48,143 nucleotides of DNA from Candidatus Faecalibacterium gallistercoris (GTDB lineage Bacteria; Bacillota; Clostridia; Oscillospirales; Ruminococcaceae). A program made the translations under genes and the position numbers. The stretch lies in assembly GCA_019116585.1 (NCBI GenBank), contig DXBJ01000041.1:1-48143 (forward strand), given 5' to 3'. The notes under the pieces are model-generated. The model saw nothing but the letters and a program-made list of their open reading frames with translations, was not told where the DNA came from and did no database searches. Position 1 is the stretch's first letter, and every line of letters starts with the position of its first letter. Below are positions 23,677 to 31,084 of the stretch, piece by piece.

Positions 23677-23901
23677 GTTTTGATCCTCCTGCAAGGAAAT
23701 GGTCCGGCAGGGCCTCAGGATGCAGCAGAAAGCGCCCCAGCGCTGTCCCATTCTGCCCAAAAAGCGCTCCTGCACGTCGCGCCTGGATCTTCCGGGGAAC
23801 GGTCCAGCCTGTTTGCTGTTCCCGATACGCCCTGACACGCCCTGCCGGCTGTCGCAAAATTGTTGGATGGCAAACAGTATCATTTGTTCACATACGGTTT
23901 C

Positions 23902-23930
23902 ATTATATCGTATTTTTCCACGATATGCAA
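23902..23930 (-). promoter_or_regulatory. Promoter of the activase/dehydratase pair with operator-like inverted repeat
   Basis: On the minus strand TTGCAT (23930-23925), a 17-base spacer and perfect TATAAT (23907-23902). A 7-bp inverted repeat (ATATCGT with ACGATAT, 8 bases apart) runs through the spacer and touches both boxes, the position where a repressor dimer would sit. The leader to the TTG start is about 220 bases. Confidence 0.8.
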
Positions 23931-24120
23931 TCCACCGCCTCTATTTTACACGAAAAAAACAGTTTATCTGGCAACAAAAAGCAAACATTCTGTGAATGAC
24001 GCCCGTTCCGGCGGGATTTTTGGGGCAAAATGCTTGCGTTTTCGGCCCGGATGCAGTATCCTAGAGGCAGTTCTCCTTCCGCCGGCCCCGATGCCGACAC
24101 ATTTCACCACATTTTAAGCG

Positions 24121-24149
24121 TTGCATCAAGAGGGGCATCTCATTAAAAT
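24121..24149 (+). promoter_or_regulatory. Promoter of the Spo0A-like operon
   Basis: TTGCAT (24121-24126), a 17-base spacer and TAAAAT (24144-24149), about 90 bases before the first gene. It is divergent from the activase promoter; the rest of 23677-24239 holds no recognised gene. Confidence 0.75.
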
Positions 24150-24239
24150 AAAAGTAAAGTTCTTTAAATTTTCATTTCGTCACGCCTGATCGTGCGGCAG
24201 ATCGAAACAATGGTTATTTGCGGGAGGAGAATGTGAACC

Positions 24240-24539
24240 ATGATAGCACACGCGTCATTGACCAGGGAATTTTCTGCCATCGAGCCGTTGCAGCGGCCTT
24301 ACCTGCTGACATATGAGTTGGACGAGGCGGACGGCGGCTGCCGGCTGACCTTGTCCCGCACAGGCGAAACGGCCTGCCGCGACAGCCTGGTCCTGGATGC
24401 GCCGCCCCTGTTCTGCTACTCGGTCCTGCGTTACCTGTATGAAAATGCGGTCCAGCCGGAAATTTGGCGGGACGTGGTGGCCGAGTGTTATCCTGCGGCT
24501 GCGCGGCTGGCCGGAAAGGGCGTGCTGCCGGGTGAATGA
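24240..24539 (+). CDS. Small hypothetical protein, first gene of the Spo0A-like operon
   Basis: A 99-residue protein with no membrane segment. An N-terminal beta-rich part (YLLTYELDEADGGCRLTLSRT) is followed by a helical part (CYSVLRYLYENAVQPEIWRDVVAECY). The layout, especially the closing ENxVxPxxxxDVV stretch, resembles a group of short Firmicute proteins (DUF6514-like), but I am not certain. GGAGGAG precedes the ATG by about 10 bases. Its stop overlaps the GTG start of the Spo0A-like gene, so both are translated together and may act together. Confidence 0.7.
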   Translation: MIAHASLTREFSAIEPLQRPYLLTYELDEADGGCRLTLSRTGETACRDSLVLDAPPLFCYSVLRYLYENAVQPEIWRDVVAECYPAAARLAGKGVLPGE

Positions 24540-25350
24540 CGCATCGTACAGCGGCCGGCCGTGGGTGGCCATTGCCAGTTACGACCCGCGCTTTTTCCGC
24601 ATCTGCGAACATTACCTTGCCTGCCTGGACGGCGGCGCCATCCGGTGCGAGACGTTTCAGTCCGGGCAGGAGCTGCTAGCCCGGCTGGAACAGGGGGCTG
24701 CCTGCCAGGCGCTTTTGCTGGACAACGCCCTGGCCGATATGGACACCCTGACCTTCTGCCACCGCCTGCAGCAGCTGGACCCCGGCTGCCGCCCCGCTCT
24801 GCTGCTGGCGCTGACCTGCGACGTGCGGGAGCTGGACAGCCTTTTCCGGCCGGAAAACGGCGTGCGCCCCTGCGCGCCCCGGCTGTCCAGCCTGAGCAGC
24901 CTGCTGCTGGACCTGAAATCCCTGCTGGCCAGCAGCCCACGGCCCAACGCCGGCTCGGTCAACCGCCTGCTTGCCAGCTGGGGCGCGCCCTCCCAGATGG
25001 TGGGCGTGGTCTATCTGCGGGAGTCGGTCTGCCTGGCGCTGCAGTATGACAGCCACTTTGCCATCCGCAAGGACATCCTGCAGGAGGTGGGAGACTGGCA
25101 CACCATCACCGACGAGGCGGTGGACAGCGGCATCCGCCGCCTGATCGACGCCCTCGACCGGAAAAAGGCGCCTGCGTGGCTGAGCTTCCGGCAGAGGCAC
25201 CACCTGCCCCAGGGCAGCAAACTGACCACCGGTACATTCATCTACGAGGTCCGGGACGAGCTGCTGTCGCCGCCCCCGGCCCCCAACGCACCATCGGAAG
25301 GAGAACCACAGCCCGATGAACGAGAGCCCCAGCCTGCCGCATGCGTATGA
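24532..25350 (+). CDS. Spo0A-like response regulator with degenerate receiver
   Basis: A 272-residue protein. Residues 10-130 look like a receiver (VAIASYDPRFF with Asp18, phospho-acceptor candidate Asp64 in LLLDN), but the acidic pair is reduced and the conserved Lys-Pro near the end is missing. Residues 140-245 match the Spo0A DNA-binding domain: GAPSQMVGVVYLRESVCLAL, recognition-helix region DEAVDSGIRRLIDAL and TGTFIYEVRDEL. A proline-rich tail follows. The start is GTG at 24532, overlapping the previous stop. In sporulating relatives spo0A normally follows spoIVB; here it lies between an unknown gene and a kinase-like gene. It may be a diverged Spo0A in a lineage losing sporulation. Confidence 0.82.
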   Translation: MNDASYSGRPWVAIASYDPRFFRICEHYLACLDGGAIRCETFQSGQELLARLEQGAACQALLLDNALADMDTLTFCHRLQQLDPGCRPALLLALTCDVRELDSLFRPENGVRPCAPRLSSLSSLLLDLKSLLASSPRPNAGSVNRLLASWGAPSQMVGVVYLRESVCLALQYDSHFAIRKDILQEVGDWHTITDEAVDSGIRRLIDALDRKKAPAWLSFRQRHHLPQGSKLTTGTFIYEVRDELLSPPPAPNAPSEGEPQPDEREPQPAACV

Positions 25351-26230
25351 CGGACAGGCCCATGCAGATCCCGATGCGCTCCAAAAGGATCTTCTGGAGC
25401 GGTTTCCTGCATACGCATTCGAGAGCGAATGCCAGCGCTCACTGGACATGATCGCCCTGTGCCAGCGGTATCTGTCGCACCTTGCGCAGGACCGGGACGG
25501 CCCCGAAGCGGACGAGATGCGCCAGACTCTCAGCGACCTGGCGGTGGCCGCCAACCGGCTGGACCGGAACCTGAGCAGCCTGACTTCCCTGCTGCGCTGC
25601 GCCCAGCAGACCGAAGCGCCCCAGTGGGAGCCCGTGGAGCTGTGCGCCTTTGCCCAGACCCTTTGCGCCGAGCAGGAGCTGCTGCAAAAGGCCCTGGGGG
25701 TGCGGCTGGCGCTGGACTGCGGCGGGCTGGATGAGCTGACGGTCCAGGCCGACCGCCGCTATCTGACCCGCATCTGCCTCCACCTGATCTCCAACGCGGT
25801 GCGAGCCTGCACCCCGGGGGGCGGCCGGATCGACCTGACCCTCCGCGCCGACGGCCGGGGCGGGGCGGTGTTCTCGGTCACCGACACCGGCTGCGGCCTG
25901 CCGGACGGGACCCCGCGCAGCCAGCAGGAGAACCGCTCCCACTTTTTGGGCACCACCAAGAGCGGCCTGCTGCTCTGCCGCGAATACTGCCGGCTGGCCG
26001 GCTGGACCCTGGAACTGCGCCCCCGCGCCGCGGGGCATGGCGCCGAAGCCCTGCTGACCCTGCCGGCCCGGCCCGCCTTCGGCCAGACGCCCGTCCTGCG
26101 GTCCTGCGACGAGAGCGACGCCCGCCGGGACGCCCGGCGCCTCTGGTTCGACCTGGCCTTTGAGCTGCAATGCCTGCCCGGGCTGGAGACCGTCCATTTC
26201 GAGCCGCCCCCTTCCCTGCGCCAGATCTGA
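25316..26230 (+). CDS. Soluble histidine-kinase-like ATPase, likely partner of the Spo0A-like regulator
   Basis: A 304-residue protein without membrane segments. Residues 38-98 form a helical hairpin like a dimerisation domain, but no standard His-Glu phospho-acceptor motif is seen (His55 in YLSHLAQD is the only candidate). Residues 140-255 are a GHKL ATPase domain: N box LHLISNAVRACTPGG with Asn160, G1 box SVTDTGCGLP with Asp190, and an altered G2 box FLGTTKSGLLLCREY. A C-terminal extension of about 50 residues is unassigned. It overlaps the Spo0A-like gene by 35 bases, so the products are made together. It could phosphorylate or bind its neighbour. Confidence 0.82.
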   Translation: MNESPSLPHAYDGQAHADPDALQKDLLERFPAYAFESECQRSLDMIALCQRYLSHLAQDRDGPEADEMRQTLSDLAVAANRLDRNLSSLTSLLRCAQQTEAPQWEPVELCAFAQTLCAEQELLQKALGVRLALDCGGLDELTVQADRRYLTRICLHLISNAVRACTPGGGRIDLTLRADGRGGAVFSVTDTGCGLPDGTPRSQQENRSHFLGTTKSGLLLCREYCRLAGWTLELRPRAAGHGAEALLTLPARPAFGQTPVLRSCDESDARRDARRLWFDLAFELQCLPGLETVHFEPPPSLRQI

Positions 26231-26254
26231 CGCCGTCCAAAATCACCGACCCGC

Positions 26255-26282
26255 AAGCGCCCTCCTCGATAGGGCGCTTTTT
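26255..26282 (+). terminator. Terminator of the Spo0A-like operon
   Basis: A 9-bp stem (26255-26263 with 26271-26279) followed by T, 25 bases after the kinase stop codon and just before the yjdF promoter. Confidence 0.9.
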
Positions 26283-26289
26283 GTATTGC

Positions 26290-26318
26290 TTGCATCGGGC
26301 GGGCGTTTCCGGTATAAT
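26290..26318 (+). promoter_or_regulatory. Promoter of yjdF
   Basis: TTGCAT (26290-26295), a 17-base spacer and perfect TATAAT (26313-26318). Transcription should start near 26325, leaving a leader of about 120 bases. Confidence 0.85.
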
Positions 26319-26324
26319 GGAGGC

Positions 26325-26444
26325 AAACCCAATACGCGTGAAGATAAAAACACAGCCCCGGCCGGTAGTCCGGGCACAGGTCTCCTGTCAGTAACCCTCC
26401 TCCTCGGTCGTCCATTCTTCGCCGGAAAACGAGGAGTGTTTGCT
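26325..26444 (+). promoter_or_regulatory. yjdF-type riboswitch candidate with RBS sequestration
   Basis: The leader before yjdF folds into short helices: CCCGG...CCGGG around 26355-26373, ACAGG...CCTGT around 26379-26391, and a CTCCTC run (about 26397-26404) that can pair with the ribosome binding site GAGGAG at 26431-26436. The purine-rich GAAGATAAAAACACAGCCC stretch looks conserved. Known yjdF leaders carry the yjdF motif, reported to sense azaaromatic compounds. Hiding the RBS would fit translational control. A covariance-model search is needed for proof. Confidence 0.7.
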
Positions 26445-26864
26445 ATGCAAGAAAACGCGTGTTCCCTGACCGTGCTGTTTGACGCGCCCTTCTGGGTCGG
26501 CATCTACGAGCGCGTGTCCGGCGGGCAGCTGGAGGCCTGCCGCATCGTTTTTGGCGCAGAGCCAAAGGACTACGAAGTGTACGACTTCCTGCTGAAGAAC
26601 TGGCACCGGCTGCGTTTCAGCCCGCCGGTGTCCGCCCCGCCGCCCGAAAGCCGCCGGCCGAACCCCAAGCGGATGCAGCGGGCGATCCGCAGCCAGCTGC
26701 AGACAGGCGCCGCCGGCACCAAAGCCCAGCAGGCCCTGCAGCTGCAGCGGGAGCAGAACAAGACCGAGCGGCAGCGCCGCACCCGCGCCCAGCGCGAAGC
26801 CGAAGCCCGGCGCCGGTTTGCCCTCCGGCAGGAAAAGAAAAAAGCCCGGCATCGCGGCCGGTGA
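26445..26864 (+). CDS. yjdF: YjdF-family protein (DUF2992)
   Basis: A 139-residue member of the YjdF family. The N-terminal half has LTVLFDAPFWVGIYERVSGGQLEACRIVFGAEPKDYEVYDF; the C-terminal half is very basic (NPKRMQRAI, then TKAQQALQLQREQNKTERQRR and a terminal KKARHRGR) and could bind nucleic acid. The function of YjdF is unknown; its usual yjdF riboswitch upstream suggests a response to planar aromatic compounds. It is a single-gene transcript with its own promoter. GAGGAG precedes the ATG by 8 bases. Confidence 0.92.
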   Translation: MQENACSLTVLFDAPFWVGIYERVSGGQLEACRIVFGAEPKDYEVYDFLLKNWHRLRFSPPVSAPPPESRRPNPKRMQRAIRSQLQTGAAGTKAQQALQLQREQNKTERQRRTRAQREAEARRRFALRQEKKKARHRGR

Positions 26865-26882
26865 CCCCGCCGCCCCCATGAC

Positions 26883-26917
26883 AAAAGCCCGCCCCACCGG
26901 TTTCCCGGCAGGGCGGG
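26883..26917 (-). terminator. Terminator of the trpB transcript (probably bidirectional)
   Basis: A 7-bp GC stem (26888-26894 with 26911-26917) with inner pairing. On the minus strand TTTT follows, about 40 bases after the trpB stop; on the plus strand TCTTGTT follows, so it can also end yjdF. Confidence 0.75.
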
Positions 26918-26953
26918 TCTTGTTATGCTGTGGGCAGGTTCCCAGGCCGCTTG

Positions 26954-28342
26954 TTACATCCGGTTCTGGGGGATAGCGGGCAGCGAGTCGAAACCGCGCT
27001 GCAGGTCCTCGTCGGTGGGGATGGTGTCGGTCATCCGGCCCGACAGGTAGCTCTCGTAGGCGGTCATGTCAAAATAGCCGGTGCCGGTCAGGCCAAAGAG
27101 GATGGTCTTGGCCTCGCCGGTCTGCTTGCACTTCAGGGCCTCGTCCATGGCCCCGCGGATGGCGTGCGCCGACTCGGGGGCGGGCAGGATGGTCTCGTGC
27201 TTGGCAAAAAAGACCGCCGCCTCAAAGACCCGGGACTGCTCGTAGGCCACCGCCTCCATATAGCCGTCGTGGTACAGCTTGGAGAGGATGGGGCTCATGC
27301 CGTGGTACCGCAGGCCGCCGGCGTGGTTGGCCGAGGGGATGAACCCGCTGCCCAGGGTGTACATCCGGGCCAGCGGGGTCACGTGGCCGGTGTCGCAGAA
27401 ATCGTAGGCGTACCGCCCCCGGGTCAGGGAGGGGCAGGAGGCCGGCTCCACCGCCACGAAGCGGGTGTGGCTGCGGCCCTGCAGCTTGTCCGCCATAAAG
27501 GGGGCGATGAGGCCGCCCAGGTTGGAGCCGCCGCCCGCGCAGCCCACCACCACGTCGGGGTATTCGTCCAGCTGTTCCATGGCCAGTTTGGTCTCCAGCC
27601 CGATGATGGACTGGTGCAGCACCACCTGGTTCAGGACGCTGCCCAGCACATACCGCTTGGTCCCGCCGCTGGCCAGGGCGGCTTCCACCGCCTCCGAGAT
27701 GGCGCAGCCCAGGCTGCCGGTGGTGCCGGGGTTTTCGGCCAGGATCTGCCGGCCCACCTGGGTGGTGTTGGACGGGGACGCGGTCACCTGGGCGTCGAAC
27801 ACCCCCATCACCGCCTTGCGGAAGGGCTTCTGCTCATAGGAGCACTTGACCATATACACATCGCAGCTCAGCCCGAAGTAGGCGCAGGCCTCCGACAGGG
27901 CGGTGCCCCACTGCCCGGCCCCGGTCTCGGTGGTCACGCCGGTCAGGCCCTGCTGCTTGGCGTAGTAGGCCTGGGCCACGGCGGAGTTCAGCTTGTGGGA
28001 GCCGGATGTGTTGTTGCCCTCAAATTTGTAGTAGATCCGGGCCGGGGTGCCCAGGGCCTTTTCCAGCGCATAGGCACGGATCAGCGGCGAAGGCCGGTAC
28101 ATCTTGTAGACCTCCTGGACAGGCTCCGGGATGTCCACATAAGGGGTGGCGCCGTCCAGCTCCTGGCGGGCCAGCTCCTCACAGAAGATGGGCGCCAGGT
28201 CGGCCGTGCCCAGCGGCTGGAGGGTAGCGGGGTTGAGCAGCGGGTCGGGCTGCTGGGGCATGGCCGCACGCAGGTTGAACCACTGCTTGGGCATCTGCTC
28301 TTCGGTCAGGTACAGGCGGTGGGGGATCTTGGTCATACTCAT
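26954..28342 (-). CDS. trpB: TrpB-like tryptophan synthase beta chain (TrpB2 type)
   Basis: A 462-residue PLP enzyme of the TrpB2 branch, longer than the usual TrpB of about 400 residues. The PLP lysine lies in NNTSGSHKLNSA, preceded by RPSPLIRAYALEK; TETGAGQWG and the phosphate-binding GCAGGGSNLGG are also clear. It joins indole and serine to tryptophan. No trpA or other trp gene is nearby, so it probably salvages indole rather than completing de novo synthesis. The upstream leader is a tRNA-Trp-responsive T-box, so it is made when charged tRNA-Trp is short. ATG at 28342 has AAGGAG 9 bases upstream. Confidence 0.92.
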   Translation of the reverse strand: MSMTKIPHRLYLTEEQMPKQWFNLRAAMPQQPDPLLNPATLQPLGTADLAPIFCEELARQELDGATPYVDIPEPVQEVYKMYRPSPLIRAYALEKALGTPARIYYKFEGNNTSGSHKLNSAVAQAYYAKQQGLTGVTTETGAGQWGTALSEACAYFGLSCDVYMVKCSYEQKPFRKAVMGVFDAQVTASPSNTTQVGRQILAENPGTTGSLGCAISEAVEAALASGGTKRYVLGSVLNQVVLHQSIIGLETKLAMEQLDEYPDVVVGCAGGGSNLGGLIAPFMADKLQGRSHTRFVAVEPASCPSLTRGRYAYDFCDTGHVTPLARMYTLGSGFIPSANHAGGLRYHGMSPILSKLYHDGYMEAVAYEQSRVFEAAVFFAKHETILPAPESAHAIRGAMDEALKCKQTGEAKTILFGLTGTGYFDMTAYESYLSGRMTDTIPTDEDLQRGFDSLPAIPQNRM

Positions 28343-28383
28343 GTTCCTACGCTCCTTTGCAGTTGTTTGCGGGACGCAGGCAC

Positions 28384-28697
28384 GAAAAAAAGCCCTTGTC
28401 CCAAATTCCTCTGGGACAAAGGCTTGTAACCTCTGCGGTGCCACCCGGATTGACCTGTACCCTACGCACAGGCCCACTCGCTTTCGCGTGTCCAACAACA
28501 CGCGCTCCCCTGATAACGGGTGGAGTCCCCGTCGCGCTACCGGGCCGGCAAAGGCCCCTCGTTGTGCCCTCGAAAGTCCATTCGCCCGGCCGCCGCCTGC
28601 CGCGTTCCCACCGTCTGCGGCTCTCTGAGAGGGTTTGGTTCCAGGTTACTACTCTTTCTCAACGGTTTCATCGGTTCAGCTGCCTGAACTTTACCAC
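28384..28697 (-). promoter_or_regulatory. tRNA-Trp T-box leader with terminator
   Basis: The minus-strand leader has every T-box landmark: the early AGAAAGAGTAGTA stretch of stem I, a specifier codon TGG at 28580-28578 (Trp), the T-box core GGGTGGCACCGC at 28446-28435, and a terminator with 12 paired positions (28424-28413 with 28402-28391) followed by seven T. The UGGC in the core can pair with a GCCA tRNA end. Uncharged tRNA-Trp should prevent termination and switch on trpB. Confidence 0.93.
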
Positions 28698-28726
28698 AGT
28701 ATAACAGCAGCAGGACAAGCTGTCAA
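28698..28726 (-). promoter_or_regulatory. Promoter of the T-box/trpB transcript
   Basis: Minus-strand TTGACA (28726-28721), a 17-base spacer and TATACT (28703-28698), just upstream of stem I of the T-box. Confidence 0.88.
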
Positions 28727-28788
28727 GAGAGGATTCTTCATCTTTCCCGCCCTTCACACAAACGGCGCTGCAAAGAAGGCCGGCGGAT

Positions 28789-29244
28789 TCACATCCGGTC
28801 CGGGTCGGCCGCGCCGCAGGCTTCCCGCAGGCGCTGCTTCAGCAGCAGATACCGCTGGTATTTTTCTTCTTTGGCAAAGTGGACCTGCCGGGACTGCTCC
28901 GGGTTGCCCTGGTAGCAGAGGACCTCCCCGCCAAACTGTTCGCTGGTCAGGTCAAAGATATGGCCGTCCACCACATTGTAGCAGTGGTAGTTCCCGCCGG
29001 GGCGCAGGATGCCGTACACCTGCCCGCCGAACAGGTCCTGCACCAGAAAAGCCGTGATGGAGCACTGGCCCAAAGTCCTGTTCTCCGGGGTCCAGCGGGC
29101 CCGGAGCCGGGGCGCGCAGGTCTCGGCGCACCAGATCTGCGACAATTTGCCGTACAGATCCAGCGGGGTGTCAATGCCCGGCCAGCTCCGGTCCACCGCA
29201 GGCACGCCGGCTTGCTGCCAGCCGTAAAAACGATACGTTTGCAT
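28789..29244 (-). CDS. YunG-family protein
   Basis: A 151-residue protein with the YunG pattern: LDLYGKLSQIWCAETCAPRLRARWTPENRTLGQCSITAFLVQDLFGGQV, then GGNYHCYNVVDGHIFDLTSEQF. The Cys in GQC, a following His and an Asp are arranged like a small cysteine-protease-type fold, but no activity is known. ATG at 29244 is preferred to the one 24 bases upstream because AAGGAGG lies 8 bases before it. The gene lies between the trpB leader and the CPBP gene, on the same strand as both. Confidence 0.85.
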   Translation of the reverse strand: MQTYRFYGWQQAGVPAVDRSWPGIDTPLDLYGKLSQIWCAETCAPRLRARWTPENRTLGQCSITAFLVQDLFGGQVYGILRPGGNYHCYNVVDGHIFDLTSEQFGGEVLCYQGNPEQSRQVHFAKEEKYQRYLLLKQRLREACGAADPDRM

Positions 29245-29325
29245 GGTTTCCGCCTCCTTATCAGACATCTCTATGCCCTGTAACTCCCAACCGGACTCCC
29301 CTTGGCCGTGCCCCGGCGGGGGATG

Positions 29326-29958
29326 TCAGCTCCCCCATGTATTGAGCAGCGAATGGGCCAGCATCGCCGCATAGACGTTTTTGCACCGGTACCGGAGCAA
29401 CCCCAGCAGGACGCCGATGGCGCAGCCTGTGACCGCCTTCCCCAGCAGAACCTGGGGCACATCCGTGCCGGGGAAAAACAGCGCGGCCCGCCAGAGAACG
29501 GTATCCGCATAGCCCAAGTGCCACAGCCCGAACAGAAGGGCAGAAAGGAACAGGGCGGCCTTCTCGTTTTTCTCCCGGCTCAGAACCCGATAAAAGAACC
29601 CTCTGAACAGGAGCTCCTCAAAAACGACGGTGACGACGGCATTGTAAACCAAGGACAGCAGCCTGGCCGGAGTATCCACCCCCGTTACACCCAGCGTAAC
29701 AAGGAAAAAGCCCAAAACTGCCGCCGTGCCAAGCTGATACTTTCTGGTAAAAGCCGCCGGAAAGACCGTCCACGCCCCTTTTTCCCTGCGGGCTGCGGCC
29801 GCCAGCAGACCGGTCACGGCCAGCATATAAAGGCAGCTGGCCGCCGTATCCAGCAGGAGTGTCCTGTCTGTGAAAGAAAACACCCATGCTTTGAAGCCGA
29901 TCCTCAGCAGCTGCAGCCCCGCCGCTGCGGCGGCAAGGCCGGCAAATGTTTTGCGCAT
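29326..29958 (-). CDS. CPBP-family intramembrane metalloprotease
   Basis: A 210-residue membrane protein with about six hydrophobic segments and the CPBP (CAAX-protease/Abi) motifs: VVFEELLFRGFFY near residue 113 (EE..R), FGLWHLGY near 145 and an Asn/His-containing AMLAHSLLN near the end. Members cleave lipidated or signal-like peptides and some provide bacteriocin self-immunity; no bacteriocin gene is seen beside it. A promoter lies upstream at 30003-30031. Confidence 0.9.
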   Translation of the reverse strand: MRKTFAGLAAAAAGLQLLRIGFKAWVFSFTDRTLLLDTAASCLYMLAVTGLLAAAARREKGAWTVFPAAFTRKYQLGTAAVLGFFLVTLGVTGVDTPARLLSLVYNAVVTVVFEELLFRGFFYRVLSREKNEKAALFLSALLFGLWHLGYADTVLWRAALFFPGTDVPQVLLGKAVTGCAIGVLLGLLRYRCKNVYAAMLAHSLLNTWGS

Positions 29959-30002
29959 CTACATCCCTTCTTTTCCCGGCGCGGAAACCTTCATCGGCTG
30001 CC

Positions 30003-30031
30003 AGTATAACACACCAGAGCGCCGCAGGCAA
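30003..30031 (-). promoter_or_regulatory. Promoter of the CPBP protease gene
   Basis: Minus-strand TTGCCT (30031-30026), a 17-base spacer and TATACT (30008-30003), about 45 bases before the gene and downstream of the AraC-gene terminator. Confidence 0.7.
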
Positions 30032-30044
30032 TGGCCCCGCCGGG

Positions 30045-30087
30045 CAAAACGAGAAGAGCCTGCCGCCTGTTTTGCCAGACGGCAGGC
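30045..30087 (-). terminator. Terminator of the AraC-type regulator gene
   Basis: An 8-bp GC stem (30087-30080 with 30065-30058) followed on the minus strand by a TCTTCTCGTTTT tail, about 45 bases after the stop codon of the regulator gene. Confidence 0.8.
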
Positions 30088-30130
30088 CCTGCCTGCACGG
30101 CGGGAACGCCCCCTGCCGGGGGCGCCCGGT

Positions 30131-30988
30131 TCAGTTCTTTTCGACCGGGATCCAGACCTCGCAGTAATAGTCCTTGTCCTGGGTGCCTTCTTCAAACCGG
30201 CTGGCGTCGCTGTACAGTTCCACGTTGATGCCCGCGGCGATGCGGTAGTCGGTGTTGTTGGGTAGCCACTGGGAAAAGATCTGCTCGTTCAGCCCCTTCA
30301 GCGCCTGGGGCATCCGCCCGGTGCAGGGAAAGACCGCCCAGGTGTGGGCGGGGATGGTGCGGGTGGTGAACCCTGCCGGGATCTCTTTGGCGGGGTCGTA
30401 GTTGTCGGCAATGAGATATTCAAACTCGCTGCCGCTCATGCTCTCGTCCAGATTGATCCCGTACATCCCGCACACGGTGCTGCCGCCCCCTGTGCGGAAA
30501 TGTTCCGCCCAGAACCGGGGCACCTCCACCGCGCCTTCCTCGTACTTGAACGTCCTGGCACGGCACAGCACGGTGAACGCCTCTTTCTTTTGGATCCTGC
30601 ATTCCATGTTTTGACCACCTTCCAGTGTGATTTTGAGCTTCAGCGGAGCAAAGGAGCGCGCCGCGCCTCCGCTTTTTCGCAGTGCGGCAGGTGTAGACCC
30701 GTGGAATCGGGCAAAGGCTTTGGTAAAGCTGTCCGGCGAATCGTAGCCGAACTCCATGGCAATGTCGATGATCTTCCGGTCCGTCATGAGGACTTCCAGC
30801 CCGGCGGCGGAAAGCCGGCGCTGGCGAATGTATTCACCCACGGTCATGCCGCACAGCATGGCAAACCCTTTCTGGAAATAAAAGGGAGACAGGGCCGCCT
30901 GCCGCGCGATGTCCCGTATGGTCAGTTCCTCCCGGAGATTGGCCTCGATGTACTGGATGGCCCGCCGGATGCTCTCAACCCAATCCAT
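30131..30988 (-). CDS. AraC-family regulator with GyrI-like effector domain
   Basis: A 285-residue protein. Residues 5-105 are a two-helix-turn-helix AraC/XylS domain (LTIRDIARQAALSPFYFQKGFAMLCG, then IIDIAMEFGYDSPDSFTKAFARFHG). Residues 130-285 are a GyrI-like/effector-binding domain of the BmrR-ligand type (FTVLCRARTFKYEE...CEVWIPVEK), like Rob/SoxS-type drug sensors with small-molecule ligands. ATG at 30988 is chosen over the GTG nine bases upstream because AAGG sits at proper distance. It carries its own terminator and probably acts on distant genes. Confidence 0.92.
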   Translation of the reverse strand: MDWVESIRRAIQYIEANLREELTIRDIARQAALSPFYFQKGFAMLCGMTVGEYIRQRRLSAAGLEVLMTDRKIIDIAMEFGYDSPDSFTKAFARFHGSTPAALRKSGGAARSFAPLKLKITLEGGQNMECRIQKKEAFTVLCRARTFKYEEGAVEVPRFWAEHFRTGGGSTVCGMYGINLDESMSGSEFEYLIADNYDPAKEIPAGFTTRTIPAHTWAVFPCTGRMPQALKGLNEQIFSQWLPNNTDYRIAAGINVELYSDASRFEEGTQDKDYYCEVWIPVEKN

Positions 30989-31084
30989 GGACTGCACCTT
31001 CCTTCTGGAAGCAGTATAACCCAGGCGCGCCGGCCGCGCCCGATTTTCCGTGCCCTGTTTTGTCCGGGGCGGGGCCTTGGGGGG

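Noticed and set aside
20734-23835. A 1033-codon open frame on the plus strand, antisense to the activase gene
   Set aside because: It is the mirror of a GC-rich real gene; composition is Gly/Ala/Val/His-rich, no domain is recognisable and there is no ribosome binding site.
23677-23883. In-frame ATG extension of the activase by 69 residues
   Set aside because: No ribosome binding site there, composition unlike the family; the TTG at 23676 is directly preceded by AGGAGG and the conserved N terminus.
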